From Bacteroidales bacterium (lineage in GTDB: Bacteria > Bacteroidota > Bacteroidia > Bacteroidales > UBA932), in assembly GCA_016295245.1 (NCBI GenBank), contig JAEDLO010000033.1, forward strand, positions 1 through 16,472: DNA of 16,472 nucleotides, written 5' to 3'. Positions 9,628 to 16,353 of this stretch are shown here, one piece after another. The notes under the pieces are model-generated. The model was not told where the DNA came from and did no database searches. It saw nothing but the letters and a program-made list of their open reading frames with translations. Position numbers and translations under genes: made by a program. Every line of letters begins with the position of its first letter. The first letter of the stretch is position 1.

Positions 9628-10665
9628 TTAGACTTCGATTGAGGAGTTGAACTCTTCGAGGAAGCGAAGGTCGTTTTCGAAGTAGTGGCGAAGGTCGTTG
9701 ACCCTCCACTTGAGCATCGCGATACGCTCAAGACCCATACCGAAGGCGAAGCCGCTGTATTTCTTGCTGTCTATGCCTGAAGCCTCGAGGACATTGGGGT
9801 CAACCATACCGCAGCCCATAATCTCAAGCCAGCCCGTACCCTTGCAGATATTGCAGCCCTTGCCGTGGCAGATGTTGCAGCTTACGTCAACCTCGGCTGA
9901 CGGCTCGGTGAACGGGAAGTATGACGGTCTCATACGGATTTCGGTCTGAGGGCCGAACATTTCGCGGGCGAAGAGCAGAATGGCCTGCTTGAGGTCGGCG
10001 AAAGTGACATCCTCGTCGATGTAGAGTCCTTCCAGCTGGTGGAAGATGCAGTGGGCGCGGGCGCTGATGGCCTCGTTACGGAAGACGCGTCCCGGGCATA
10101 CTACCCTGATCGGCACCTTGGAGTTCTCCATAGTGCGCACCTGCACGCTGGAGGTGTGGGTGCGGAGCAGGAGAGGATTCAGGTGGCCTGCGGAAACGAA
10201 GAAAGTGTCCTGCATATCGCGGGCAGGGTGGTTCGGAGGGAAATTGAGGGCTTCGAACACGTGGTAGTCGTCCTCGATTTCCGGACCTTCGGCAACGTCG
10301 TAGCCGAACTTGCGGAAGATTTCCACTATCTCCTGGCGAACTATCGATACCGGATGGCGGGATCCGAGCGGAAGGCTGTCTCCCGGCATCGAGAGGTCGG
10401 TCTTCGGAGCTGCCTGGGAGGCGCTGTCCTCAAGCGCGCCCTTGAGCTGGTCGATGGTCTCCTGGGCCTTCTGCTTCAGCTCGTTGAGCGTGCGTCCGAA
10501 CTCTTTCTTGAGGTCTTTGTCCACGGTGCGGAACTCGTCGAACAGGGCGGTAATCTCACCCTTCTTGCCGAGGAAGCGCACCCTTGCCTCTTCCACGTCC
10601 TTGAGTGTCTTGCACTTGAGCTCATTGAGCTCGGCAAGGACTTTGTCTATGTCTTCTCGTTTCAT
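9628..10665 (-). CDS. pheS: Phenylalanyl-tRNA synthetase alpha subunit
   Basis: The 345-residue protein is the catalytic subunit of the (alpha-beta)2 enzyme that charges tRNA-Phe. An N-terminal coiled coil (about 1-90) for tRNA contact precedes the class II core, with motif 2 (FRNEAISARAHCIFHQLEG from residue 195) and motif 3 (GMGLER 309-314). FAFGMG at 306-311 corresponds to the phenylalanine pocket; its Ala307 is equivalent to E. coli Ala294. A Cys4 insert, C-x2-C-x4-C-x2-C at residues 263, 266, 271 and 274, probably binds zinc; similar inserts are known in PheS of several phyla. The beta-subunit gene pheT is not adjacent: queF follows after three bases and a small exported-protein gene precedes by 12 bases, so the subunits are encoded apart. 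Confidence 0.96.
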   Translation of the reverse strand: MKREDIDKVLAELNELKCKTLKDVEEARVRFLGKKGEITALFDEFRTVDKDLKKEFGRTLNELKQKAQETIDQLKGALEDSASQAAPKTDLSMPGDSLPLGSRHPVSIVRQEIVEIFRKFGYDVAEGPEIEDDYHVFEALNFPPNHPARDMQDTFFVSAGHLNPLLLRTHTSSVQVRTMENSKVPIRVVCPGRVFRNEAISARAHCIFHQLEGLYIDEDVTFADLKQAILLFAREMFGPQTEIRMRPSYFPFTEPSAEVDVSCNICHGKGCNICKGTGWLEIMGCGMVDPNVLEASGIDSKKYSGFAFGMGLERIAMLKWRVNDLRHYFENDLRFLEEFNSSIEV

Positions 10666-10677
10666 ATTTTCCGTTTA

Positions 10678-11103
10678 CTATTTTTCGCCTTTGGCTTCGA
10701 GCTTGGCCTTGCGCTTGTCGCGCGCCTTCTTTTCCCTGGCCGCGCCCTGCTTGAGATATTTGTTCCACTGGTCTTCGTTCAGAACCTTGCCCATAGCCTG
10801 ATAGATGGCCTCGAGCCACTTGTCCTGAACCTGCTCATATACGGCGCTGTTGCTGACCTTGGATGCCTGGAGCTGCTTGATTTCGGCGGTCATTGCCGTT
10901 ACGTCGTGGGTAAGAATTGAATCTACGTAGAACAACTGCCAGTCCTCCAGACCGAGGTTGATGCCGGTCTGCTCCACGTTTTTGTCGATGTATTCCCTGA
11001 GCTGCTTCTCTTCTTTGATCTTGTCCTGTTCGCTCTGGCCCTGCTGCTGGGCGGCGGCGCTCAAAGTGAGAAGGGATAAAAGCAAAATCCCAAATATTTT
11101 CAT
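10678..11103 (-). CDS. Small exported protein of unknown function
   Basis: This is a 141-residue protein. The chosen start (ATG at 11101-11103) gives an ideal signal peptide: MK, a Leu-rich core of about 13 residues and a cleavage site near SAAAQ|Q at 19-20. A longer TTG start at 11136 would add 11 charged residues ahead of it and overlap promoter elements. The mature part is mostly helical and highly charged, with a Gln/Glu-rich N-terminus, a middle region LEDWQLFYVDSILTHDV and a segment LNEDQWNKYLKQG. The latter is reminiscent of the 'LTxEQ' helices of periplasmic Spy/CpxP-like proteins, but similarity is too weak to assign. The C-terminal 20 residues are Lys/Arg-rich (REKKARDKRKAKLEAKGEK). 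It heads the operon with pheS and queF, 12 bp upstream of pheS; its function is not recognised. Confidence 0.8.
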   Translation of the reverse strand: MKIFGILLLSLLTLSAAAQQQGQSEQDKIKEEKQLREYIDKNVEQTGINLGLEDWQLFYVDSILTHDVTAMTAEIKQLQASKVSNSAVYEQVQDKWLEAIYQAMGKVLNEDQWNKYLKQGAAREKKARDKRKAKLEAKGEK

Positions 11104-11141
11104 AAATTTGCGTTTCACAATCCGCAAATTTAACAAATTTA
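11103..11141. promoter_or_regulatory. Divergent promoter region with inverted-repeat -7 boxes
   Basis: The 44-bp gap between two divergent operons holds TAAATTTG on the plus strand (11103-11110) and TAAATTTG twice on the minus strand (11125-11132 and 11134-11141), all perfect TAnnTTTG -7 boxes. The first two are the halves of a perfect 10-bp inverted repeat, TAAATTTGCG/CGCAAATTTA, with a 10-bp spacer. Predicted RNA starts for the two directions fall within a few bases of each other near 11117. No TTTG is seen at the right distance for a -33 element in either direction. The first plus box overlaps the minus-strand start codon. Confidence 0.55.
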
Positions 11142-11147
11142 CCCAAA

Positions 11148-12842
11148 ATGAGAAAAATTCTGCTTTCCTTCATCGCCCTGGCTGCCCTTGGAGCCCTCCG
11201 CGGCGAGGCTTGCACCAATGTTATCGTCACCCCCGGAGCCAGCGCTGACGGGTCGAGCATAGTGTCTTACGCCGCCGATTCGCACGTCCTCTACGGTGAG
11301 CTCTACTTCCACAAGGCCGCTCGCTTCCGCGCCGGAAGTATGCTGAAGGTAACGGAATGGGATACTTACCGCCCGCTCGGAGAGATCGCCCAGGTCTCGC
11401 GCACCTTCCAGACCGCAGGCAATATGAATGAGCACCAGCTCGTCATCGCCGAGACCACCTGGGGAGGCCGTCACGGCCAGGATGACCCGAACGGCGGCAT
11501 TGATTACGGCTCGCTCATCTACATCACCCTCCAGAGGGCGCAGACCGCGCGCGCTGCCATCGACACCATCGTCGCACTGGCAAACCGCTACGGCTACTGC
11601 TCCGAGGGCGAGAGCTTCTCGATTGCCGACAAGAACGAGGCCTGGGTGATGGACCTCATCGGAAAGGGCTCGGACAGCAAGGGCATCGTCTGGGTGGCAC
11701 GTCGCGTCCCTGACGGCTACATCTGCGCCCACGCCAATCAGGCAAGAATCACCCGCTTCCCGCAGGATGACCCGCAGAACTGCATCTTTGCCCCGGATGT
11801 GATTTCGTATGCGCGCAGCAAGGGCTGGTACGAGGGTCCCGACAGCGAGTTCAGCTTCCGCGACGCCTATAACCCACTGGACTTCAGCGGTGCAAGGGGT
11901 TGCGATGCTCGCGCCTGGAGCGCCTTCAACATCCTCTGCGACGGCGTTTTCCGCTACGAGAAGGACGGCGTGATGGTGGAGGAGAGCGCAAACGACTACC
12001 TCGATTACGCGATGGGATACGAGCTCAAGGGCGAGATGCCGCTGTTTGTTAAGCCTTCGCGCAAGATTAGCGCAAAGGATGTCGCCGAGGTGATGCGCGA
12101 CCACTATGAGGGCACCCCTATGGATATGACCCTGGACATCGGAGCAGGCGGAAACGCCCTCCCTTACCGCTGGCGCCCTATGACCTTCGAATACGGGGGA
12201 AAGCGCTACACCAACGAGAGGGCGATTGCCACCCAGCAGACGGGCTTCTGGTTCGTGGCGCAGTGCCGCGGCTTCCTGCCTGACGAGGTGGGCGCGCTGC
12301 TGTGGTTCGGCTGCGACGACGCCGCAACATCCTACCTCACACCGATTTACGTCAACATCAACAAGGTGCCGGAGTGCCTGAGAGTGGGCAACGGCGATAT
12401 GCTCCATTACAGCCCTACCTCGCAATTCTGGGCCTGCAACAGGCTGACCAACGCCTGCTACAGGATGTACAACCAGATGGCCCCGGTGGTCAAGAGCCAT
12501 ATCGACAGCTTTGAAAACGACCAGATGCAGCGCGCCGTGCCGCAGATGGACGAGAAGCTTGCACAGCTCGTGAAGAAGGGCCGCGTGCGCAAGGCAAAGA
12601 GGCTTATGACCCGCTTCTGCGTGGAGACCGCCCAGAGGCAGCTGCGCGACTGGGTGAAGCTCGACGAGATGATGCTCGTCAAGTTCATCGACGGCAACGT
12701 CAAGGCCCAGAACGAGGACGGCAGCTTCAAGCACAGTGAGTACAATGCAGGCACACCGGCAGAGCTCAGTCAGCCGGGCTATACCGAGCGCTGGAAAGCT
12801 GCCGTCGCCCGTGACAACGGCGAAGTTCTCGAAGTGAAATAA
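11148..12842 (+). CDS. C69 family dipeptidase (Ntn hydrolase), secreted
   Basis: The 564-residue protein has a signal peptide (MRKILLSFIALAALGALRGEA) that ends exactly before Cys22. In peptidase family C69 (PepD/dipeptidase A) the catalytic nucleophile is an N-terminal Cys freed by processing, and the CTNVIVTPGASADGS start here is the family's hallmark, so signal cleavage would also activate the enzyme. Further family segments are ETTWGGR, GYCSEGESFSIADKNEAWVMD and VPDGYICAHANQARI. The enzyme should hydrolyse dipeptides in the periplasm or outside the cell. The C-terminal about 100 residues (DQMQRAVPQMDEKLAQL onward) are helical and charged. It begins the operon with the sulfatase (18 bp downstream) and the phosphatase. 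The start is the ATG at 11148, which gives the signal peptide. Confidence 0.9.
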   Translation: MRKILLSFIALAALGALRGEACTNVIVTPGASADGSSIVSYAADSHVLYGELYFHKAARFRAGSMLKVTEWDTYRPLGEIAQVSRTFQTAGNMNEHQLVIAETTWGGRHGQDDPNGGIDYGSLIYITLQRAQTARAAIDTIVALANRYGYCSEGESFSIADKNEAWVMDLIGKGSDSKGIVWVARRVPDGYICAHANQARITRFPQDDPQNCIFAPDVISYARSKGWYEGPDSEFSFRDAYNPLDFSGARGCDARAWSAFNILCDGVFRYEKDGVMVEESANDYLDYAMGYELKGEMPLFVKPSRKISAKDVAEVMRDHYEGTPMDMTLDIGAGGNALPYRWRPMTFEYGGKRYTNERAIATQQTGFWFVAQCRGFLPDEVGALLWFGCDDAATSYLTPIYVNINKVPECLRVGNGDMLHYSPTSQFWACNRLTNACYRMYNQMAPVVKSHIDSFENDQMQRAVPQMDEKLAQLVKKGRVRKAKRLMTRFCVETAQRQLRDWVKLDEMMLVKFIDGNVKAQNEDGSFKHSEYNAGTPAELSQPGYTERWKAAVARDNGEVLEVK

Positions 12843-12860
12843 ACAACATACAACATTACG

Positions 12861-14312
12861 ATGACCGGAAACAACAAACTTTTCAAATTCGGTGCATTCA
12901 TAGCCGCCGGAGCTGCTCTTGCGGCCTGCACTGAAAAACAGGCAGCCCAGCCGAACGTAGTGTTCGTGCTCGCGGACGACCTGGGCTGGGGCGACCTGAG
13001 CTGCTACGGGCAGCAGCGGTTCTCCACGCCGAACATCGACGCTCTCGCCCGGCAGGGTATGCTCTTCACCCAGAACTACTCGGGCACGACGGTGAGCGCC
13101 CCTTCGCGTTCCTGCCTTCTGACCGGCACCCACAGCGGCCACACTTTCATCCGCGGCAACAAGGGCGTGCGTCCTGAGGGCCAGATGCCTCTTCCTGAGG
13201 AGGCCCACACCATCTTCGACGACTTCAAGGCCGCCGGCTACACCACCGGAGCCTTCGGAAAGTGGGGCCTCGGCCAGGTGGGTTCCACCGGCGACCCTCA
13301 GGCCCAAGGCGTGGACCGCTTCTACGGCTACAACTGCCAGACTCTCGCCCACAGCTACTATCCAGACCACCTCTGGGACAACTCGACCAAGGTGATTCTT
13401 GAGGACAACGTGGATGAGATTCCTTACGGCGAGGGCACATACTCCGCCGACCTGATTCACCGGAAGGCGCTCGAGTTTATGGACGAGGCGGTCAAGGAGG
13501 GTAAGCCGTTCTTTATGTGGTACCCGACCACTATCCCTCACGCCGAGCTCATCGTCCCGGAGGACGAGATCATCGCCGAGTACAGGGGCAAGTTCCCGGA
13601 GACGCCTTATGACGGCATCGACCTGGGCGAGCCGCGCTTCCGCACCGGCGGCTACTGCTCGCAGGAGTACCCGAGGGCGACTTTCGCCGCAATGGTGGTG
13701 CGTCTCGACAGATATGTAGGCGAGATTGTCGCCAAGCTCAAGGAGCTGGGAGTTTACGAGAACACCATCATCATCTTCTCGTCTGACAACGGTCCGCACG
13801 TCGAAGGCGGCGCCGACCCTGATTTCTTCGACAGCAACGGACCTTGGAAGGGCTATAAGAGAGACCTCTACGAGGGCGGCATCAGAGTTCCGCTCATCGT
13901 GCAGTGGCCGGGCGTGGTGGCCGAGGGCGCAAAGACCGACCTTATGTGCACCTTCTGGGACCTTATGCCTACTTTCCGCGAGATTATCGGCGTTCCTGCA
14001 GACGCCGATCCTGACGGAGTCAGCATCCTGCCTACCCTCAAGGGTGAGAACGGCGACCAGACTCCGCACGACTTCCTGTACTTCGAGTTTGCCGAGCGCA
14101 ACCGCCAGGCTGCCCGCATCGGCGACTGGAAGCTTATCCGCTTCGGCATCGAGACTCCGGACGACCACTACGAGCTCTACAACATAGCCCAGGATCCGGG
14201 CGAGGAGCACGACAGGGCCGCAGAGTACCCGGAAAAGGTCGAGGAGCTCAAGGCCGTGATGGAAAGAGAACACCTTCCAAACCACAACTTCCCTCTCTTT
14301 GCAGGGGAATAA
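12861..14312 (+). CDS. Arylsulfatase-type sulfatase, lipoprotein, serine-type active site
   Basis: The 483-residue protein has a lipoprotein signal with lipobox LAAC (Cys23), so it should be membrane-anchored outside the cytoplasm. Metal ligands Asp39-Asp40 lie in ADDLGWGD, and the active-site motif is Ser79-Ala-Pro-Ser-Arg83 followed by SCLLTG. Because residue 79 is Ser, maturation to formylglycine needs the anaerobic radical-SAM enzyme anSME and not the Cys-specific FGE. Lys134 (GKWG) and Asp309-Asn310 (SSDNGPH) complete the core, and GDWKLIRF and YELYNIAQDPGE are the usual C-terminal sulfatase segments. It removes sulfate esters, probably from host or dietary glycans, but the substrate cannot be read here and no SusC/D pair or glycoside hydrolase is nearby. 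No anSME gene is in the window. It lies between the C69 gene (18-bp gap) and the phosphatase (12-bp gap). Confidence 0.93.
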   Translation: MTGNNKLFKFGAFIAAGAALAACTEKQAAQPNVVFVLADDLGWGDLSCYGQQRFSTPNIDALARQGMLFTQNYSGTTVSAPSRSCLLTGTHSGHTFIRGNKGVRPEGQMPLPEEAHTIFDDFKAAGYTTGAFGKWGLGQVGSTGDPQAQGVDRFYGYNCQTLAHSYYPDHLWDNSTKVILEDNVDEIPYGEGTYSADLIHRKALEFMDEAVKEGKPFFMWYPTTIPHAELIVPEDEIIAEYRGKFPETPYDGIDLGEPRFRTGGYCSQEYPRATFAAMVVRLDRYVGEIVAKLKELGVYENTIIIFSSDNGPHVEGGADPDFFDSNGPWKGYKRDLYEGGIRVPLIVQWPGVVAEGAKTDLMCTFWDLMPTFREIIGVPADADPDGVSILPTLKGENGDQTPHDFLYFEFAERNRQAARIGDWKLIRFGIETPDDHYELYNIAQDPGEEHDRAAEYPEKVEELKAVMEREHLPNHNFPLFAGE

Positions 14313-14324
14313 AACTTTTATTTT

Positions 14325-15479
14325 ATGAAAAAAATCGCACTCTCTCTGCTGGCGTTTGCCGCAGCCCTGAGTCTTTCGGCTCAGGGGATGAAACTTCCTG
14401 AGGGATTCATTCCCGCCAAACTTGACAAGACCTATGCCGAGGCCCAGGGCTCCTATACTCCGGACTTTTCGATTGACGGCAAGAACTGCAAGGTCAAAAA
14501 CGTCATCCTGCTTATCGGTGACGGCCTGGGACTTGGAGCCACCGCCAGCGCGTATTTCGCCAATGGCGGAGAGCTTACGATGACCAACCTCCGCACTATG
14601 GGCTACAGCGTGACCCAGTCTTCCGATGACTTCACGACCGACTCCGCCGCTTCGGGCACCGCATATGCTACAGGTCACAAGACCAAGAACGGCGCCCTCG
14701 GCATGGACCCGGAGGGCAACAGGCTCCAGAACATCCCGGAGCTTCTCACCCCTCTCGGATATGCCTGTGGCGTGGTTTCAACCGACGAGATCACCGGGGC
14801 GACACCTGCCGCCTTTTTCGCCCACCAGAACAGCCGCCACTCGGCGATTCCTATCTGGGAGGACCTCGGGAAGAGTCCGCTGGTCTTCGCTTCTGCCGGC
14901 TCGATTCCGGGCTTCGAGAAGCTTGACCTCCAGCTTCAGGAGAAGTTGAAACAGCAGTTCACCGTTGTCTATTCACCTGAGGACAAAGCCGTTAAGGGGT
15001 CGGAACGTTTGGCTTACTTCCCGCCGAGCGTGTCCGAGGGCAGAGGAGACTATCTCCCAAAGACCACCCAGATGGCCATTGACTACCTCTCGCAACGCGG
15101 TAAGAAAGGCTTTTTCCTGATGGTCGAGGGCGCAAGGATAGACAAATACGCCCACGGCAACAATCTCGAAGGCACGGTCAAGGAAACCCTCGACTTTGAC
15201 AAAGCCGTCGAGGTGGCCCTGCGCTTCGCTGAGAAAGACGGACACACCCTGGTGGTCATCAGCGCAGACCACGAGACAGGAGCCATCGTCGCCAGAAAGG
15301 GAAACTACGAGGAAAACTATGTGCAGAGCAGCTTCGCCAGCCCGCAGCACAGTCCGATGATGGTGCCTCTGTATGCCTACGGCCCTCAGTCCGGCGCCTT
15401 TATGGGCTATCAGCAGAACAACGAAGTGGCACTCAAAATCATAGAGATTTTTACAAAAGGTAAAGTTTCGGGGCGATAA
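14325..15479 (+). CDS. Alkaline phosphatase, PhoA type, secreted
   Basis: The 384-residue protein has a signal peptide (MKKIALSLLAFAAALSLSAQ), so it is periplasmic or extracellular, and hydrolyses phosphomonoesters. Active-site residues match E. coli PhoA: Asp66 (GDG; D51), nucleophile Ser107 in TDSAASGTAYATG (S102), Thr160 (T155), Arg171 (R166), Glu268 (E322), Asp273 (D327), Lys274 (K328), His277 (H331), Asp315-His316 (D369-H370) and probably His342 (H412). The residue equivalent to Asp153 is Gly158, a difference near the Mg2+ site. At 384 residues it is shorter than E. coli PhoA (about 450 mature). It is the third gene of the exported-hydrolase operon, 12 bp after the sulfatase, a member of the same fold superfamily. 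No Pho-box-like repeat is apparent near the operon promoter. No clear terminator follows the stop. Confidence 0.94.
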   Translation: MKKIALSLLAFAAALSLSAQGMKLPEGFIPAKLDKTYAEAQGSYTPDFSIDGKNCKVKNVILLIGDGLGLGATASAYFANGGELTMTNLRTMGYSVTQSSDDFTTDSAASGTAYATGHKTKNGALGMDPEGNRLQNIPELLTPLGYACGVVSTDEITGATPAAFFAHQNSRHSAIPIWEDLGKSPLVFASAGSIPGFEKLDLQLQEKLKQQFTVVYSPEDKAVKGSERLAYFPPSVSEGRGDYLPKTTQMAIDYLSQRGKKGFFLMVEGARIDKYAHGNNLEGTVKETLDFDKAVEVALRFAEKDGHTLVVISADHETGAIVARKGNYEENYVQSSFASPQHSPMMVPLYAYGPQSGAFMGYQQNNEVALKIIEIFTKGKVSGR

Positions 15480-15482
15480 ATA

Positions 15483-15512
15483 TTGGAAAACCAGTTTTTT
15501 ATCGTACCTTTG
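15483..15512 (+). promoter_or_regulatory. Promoter of tRNA-Ser(GCU)
   Basis: TTG at 15483-15485 is followed after 19 nt by TACCTTTG at 15505-15512, matching the Bacteroidetes -33 and -7 boxes with ideal spacing. RNA synthesis would start near 15519, about 24 nt before the mature tRNA. It lies directly after the phosphatase stop, so the tRNA has its own transcription unit. Confidence 0.75.
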
Positions 15513-15542
15513 TCTTCCCGTTTGACAAAACGTGGTGAGACT

Positions 15543-15631
15543 GGAGAGGTGGGTGAGTGGCTGAAACCACCAGTTTGCTAAACTGACGTACGGGTTATTC
15601 CGTACCACGAGTTCGAATCTCGTCCTCTCCG
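15543..15631 (+). tRNA. tRNA-Ser, anticodon GCU
   Basis: A complete cloverleaf is readable. The acceptor stem GGAGAGG (15543-15549) pairs perfectly with CCTCTCC (15624-15630). A D stem of 3 bp, GGT/ACC (15552-15554, 15566-15568), is present. The anticodon loop TTGCTAA (15575-15581) has anticodon GCT at 15577-15579. The long variable arm has a 6-bp stem GTACGG/CCGTAC (15588-15593, 15600-15605). The T arm is ACGAG-TTCGAAT-CTCGT (15607-15623). The long variable arm and discriminator G (15631) are serine features. The tRNA reads AGC and AGU codons. The 27-43 position is a C-A mismatch. CCA is not encoded (CATAA follows the discriminator), so it must be added after transcription. Confidence 0.97.
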
Positions 15632-15644
15632 CATAACGAATTGA

Positions 15645-15674
15645 ATGCCTCCGACTAGCGTCGGGGGCATTTTT
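15645..15674 (+). terminator. Rho-independent terminator after tRNA-Ser
   Basis: ATGCCTCCGAC (15645-15655) pairs with GTCGGGGGCAT (15660-15670) over 11 bp with one G-T wobble and a TAGC tetraloop. Five Ts follow (15670-15674). It begins 14 bases after the tRNA and closes that transcription unit. Confidence 0.88.
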
Positions 15675-15866
15675 CGTGTGGGGCGCGGGGTTGCCGCGGG
15701 AGCTTTGCGGCTGGGACTTTTTCGCGGGGGCTTCGCGACCTCTCAGGCCATTCCTGACCACAATTTAGACCCACAGAAAAAGCATTTTATGTGCATATCA
15801 ATGAAAAATGTCCACCCCGCCCTGGTTAATGACAAAAACAATAACATCGAGAAATAAGATGCTATC
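15675..15866. other. Non-coding spacer without recognisable gene
   Basis: This 190-bp stretch begins GC-rich, with short hairpin-like runs such as TCGCGGGGGCTTCGCGA near 15730, and becomes AT-rich from about 15755 to 15865. Short open frames crossing it on either strand have no recognisable protein features and run into the repeats, so no gene is called. Confidence 0.5.
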
Positions 15867-15954
15867 GCGGCAACGGCGCGCGGCGACGAGAGACTTTGGC
15901 AAGCTCCTCGCAGCCGCGCGCCGTAGCAGGCGAGCCCGCTTTGGCGAGCCTGCG
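15867..15954 (+). repeat. GC-rich double-hairpin repeat, copy A
   Basis: This 88-bp element recurs at 16386-16472. Hairpin 1 has the perfect 10-bp stem GGCGCGCGGC (15875-15884) with GCCGCGCGCC (15913-15922). GTAG (15923-15926) follows at once, then hairpin 2 with stem GCAGGC (15926-15931)/GCCTGC (15948-15953) and an inner GCC/GGC. The right half, from GCAGCCGCGCGCCGTAGC onward, is nearly identical in both copies; the left half has diverged and the other copy lacks one base. Confidence 0.85.
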
Positions 15955-16021
15955 GTGCCTACCATCTTGAAAAAATTCTTCATTCGCCACCTCTGTCAGC
16001 TGACTTTTCCCTTCCTGTCAA

Positions 16022-16081
16022 TCACCTGCGCACCCGATATGCCTCACAGGTACTTCTGACGGGGGTCGACCGCGCAGGTGA
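16022..16081 (+). repeat. 60-bp inverted-end element, copy 1
   Basis: The ends TCACCTGCGC and GCGCAGGTGA are perfect 10-bp inverted repeats around a 40-bp core containing GTACTTCTGA and GGGGTC. This copy has GGTCGACC before its right arm. It differs from copy 4 at only 3 positions, all in the core. Confidence 0.92.
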
Positions 16082-16094
16082 AGGGATAATGGTC

Positions 16095-16154
16095 TCACCT
16101 GCGCACCCGATGTGCCCCACAAGTACTTCTGAAAGGGGTCAACCGCGCAGGTGA
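16095..16154 (+). repeat. 60-bp inverted-end element, copy 2
   Basis: The length and both 10-bp arms are identical to copy 1; the core differs from copy 1 at 6 positions. It is separated from copy 1 by 13 bp (AGGGATAATGGTC). The right arm of copy 1 and the left arm of this copy can also pair as a 10-bp stem with a 13-nt loop. Confidence 0.92.
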
Positions 16155-16220
16155 ATGACAAAACTTCGTCGAGGGCCAGTCAGAGGTCATTCTGAGGCAG
16201 GTGCCTTCGCTTCCTGTCAA

Positions 16221-16280
16221 TCACCTGCGCACTCAGGATGCCTCACAAGTACTTCTGAAAGGGGTCGCCCGCGCAGGTGA
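16221..16280 (+). repeat. 60-bp inverted-end element, copy 3
   Basis: The 10-bp arms are identical to the other copies. This is the most diverged core, reading ACTCAGGATG at element positions 11-20 where copy 1 has ACCCGATATG. It has 8 differences from copy 1 and from copy 2, and 5 from copy 4. Confidence 0.92.
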
Positions 16281-16293
16281 GGGGGTAATGGTC

Positions 16294-16353
16294 TCACCTG
16301 CGCACCCAATATGCCTCACAGGTACTTCTGACAGGGGTCGCCCGCGCAGGTGA
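16294..16353 (+). repeat. 60-bp inverted-end element, copy 4
   Basis: The arms are identical to the other copies. It follows copy 3 after 13 bp (GGGGGTAATGGTC). It is closest in sequence to copy 1 and not to copy 2, its positional partner in the 199-bp repeat. Confidence 0.92.

Larger units (their letters stand above)
16011..16173 (+). repeat. Long direct repeat, unit 1 (period 199 bp)
   Basis: This unit contains the shared left flank CTTCCTGTCAA, two 60-bp elements separated by 13 bp, and the shared right flank ATGACAAAACTTCGTCGAG. The same series recurs 199 bp downstream at 16210-16372. The 36-bp sequence between the units is not repeated. Confidence 0.88.

Noticed and set aside
10039..10920. 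A 293-codon plus-strand frame across pheS and the small exported-protein gene.
   Set aside because: It is antisense to two supported genes, and its hydrophobic look comes from reading the coiled-coil Glu/Lys codons in reverse.
11139..14678. A 1179-codon open frame on the minus strand, antisense to the whole hydrolase operon.
   Set aside because: It is fully opposite three genes with clear families and signal peptides. Its translation is rich in Val/Ala/His/Arg without domains, as expected when GC-rich coding DNA is read backwards.
15798..15983. Short frames on both strands (61 and 83 codons) across repeat copy A.
   Set aside because: They read through the hairpin repeat and spacer, give Arg/Ala-rich products and show no promoter or family similarity I can recognise.
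15995..16004. The perfect 10-bp palindrome GTCAGCTGAC before the repeat array.
   Set aside because: It is short, occurs once and has no related copy nearby; it could easily arise by chance.
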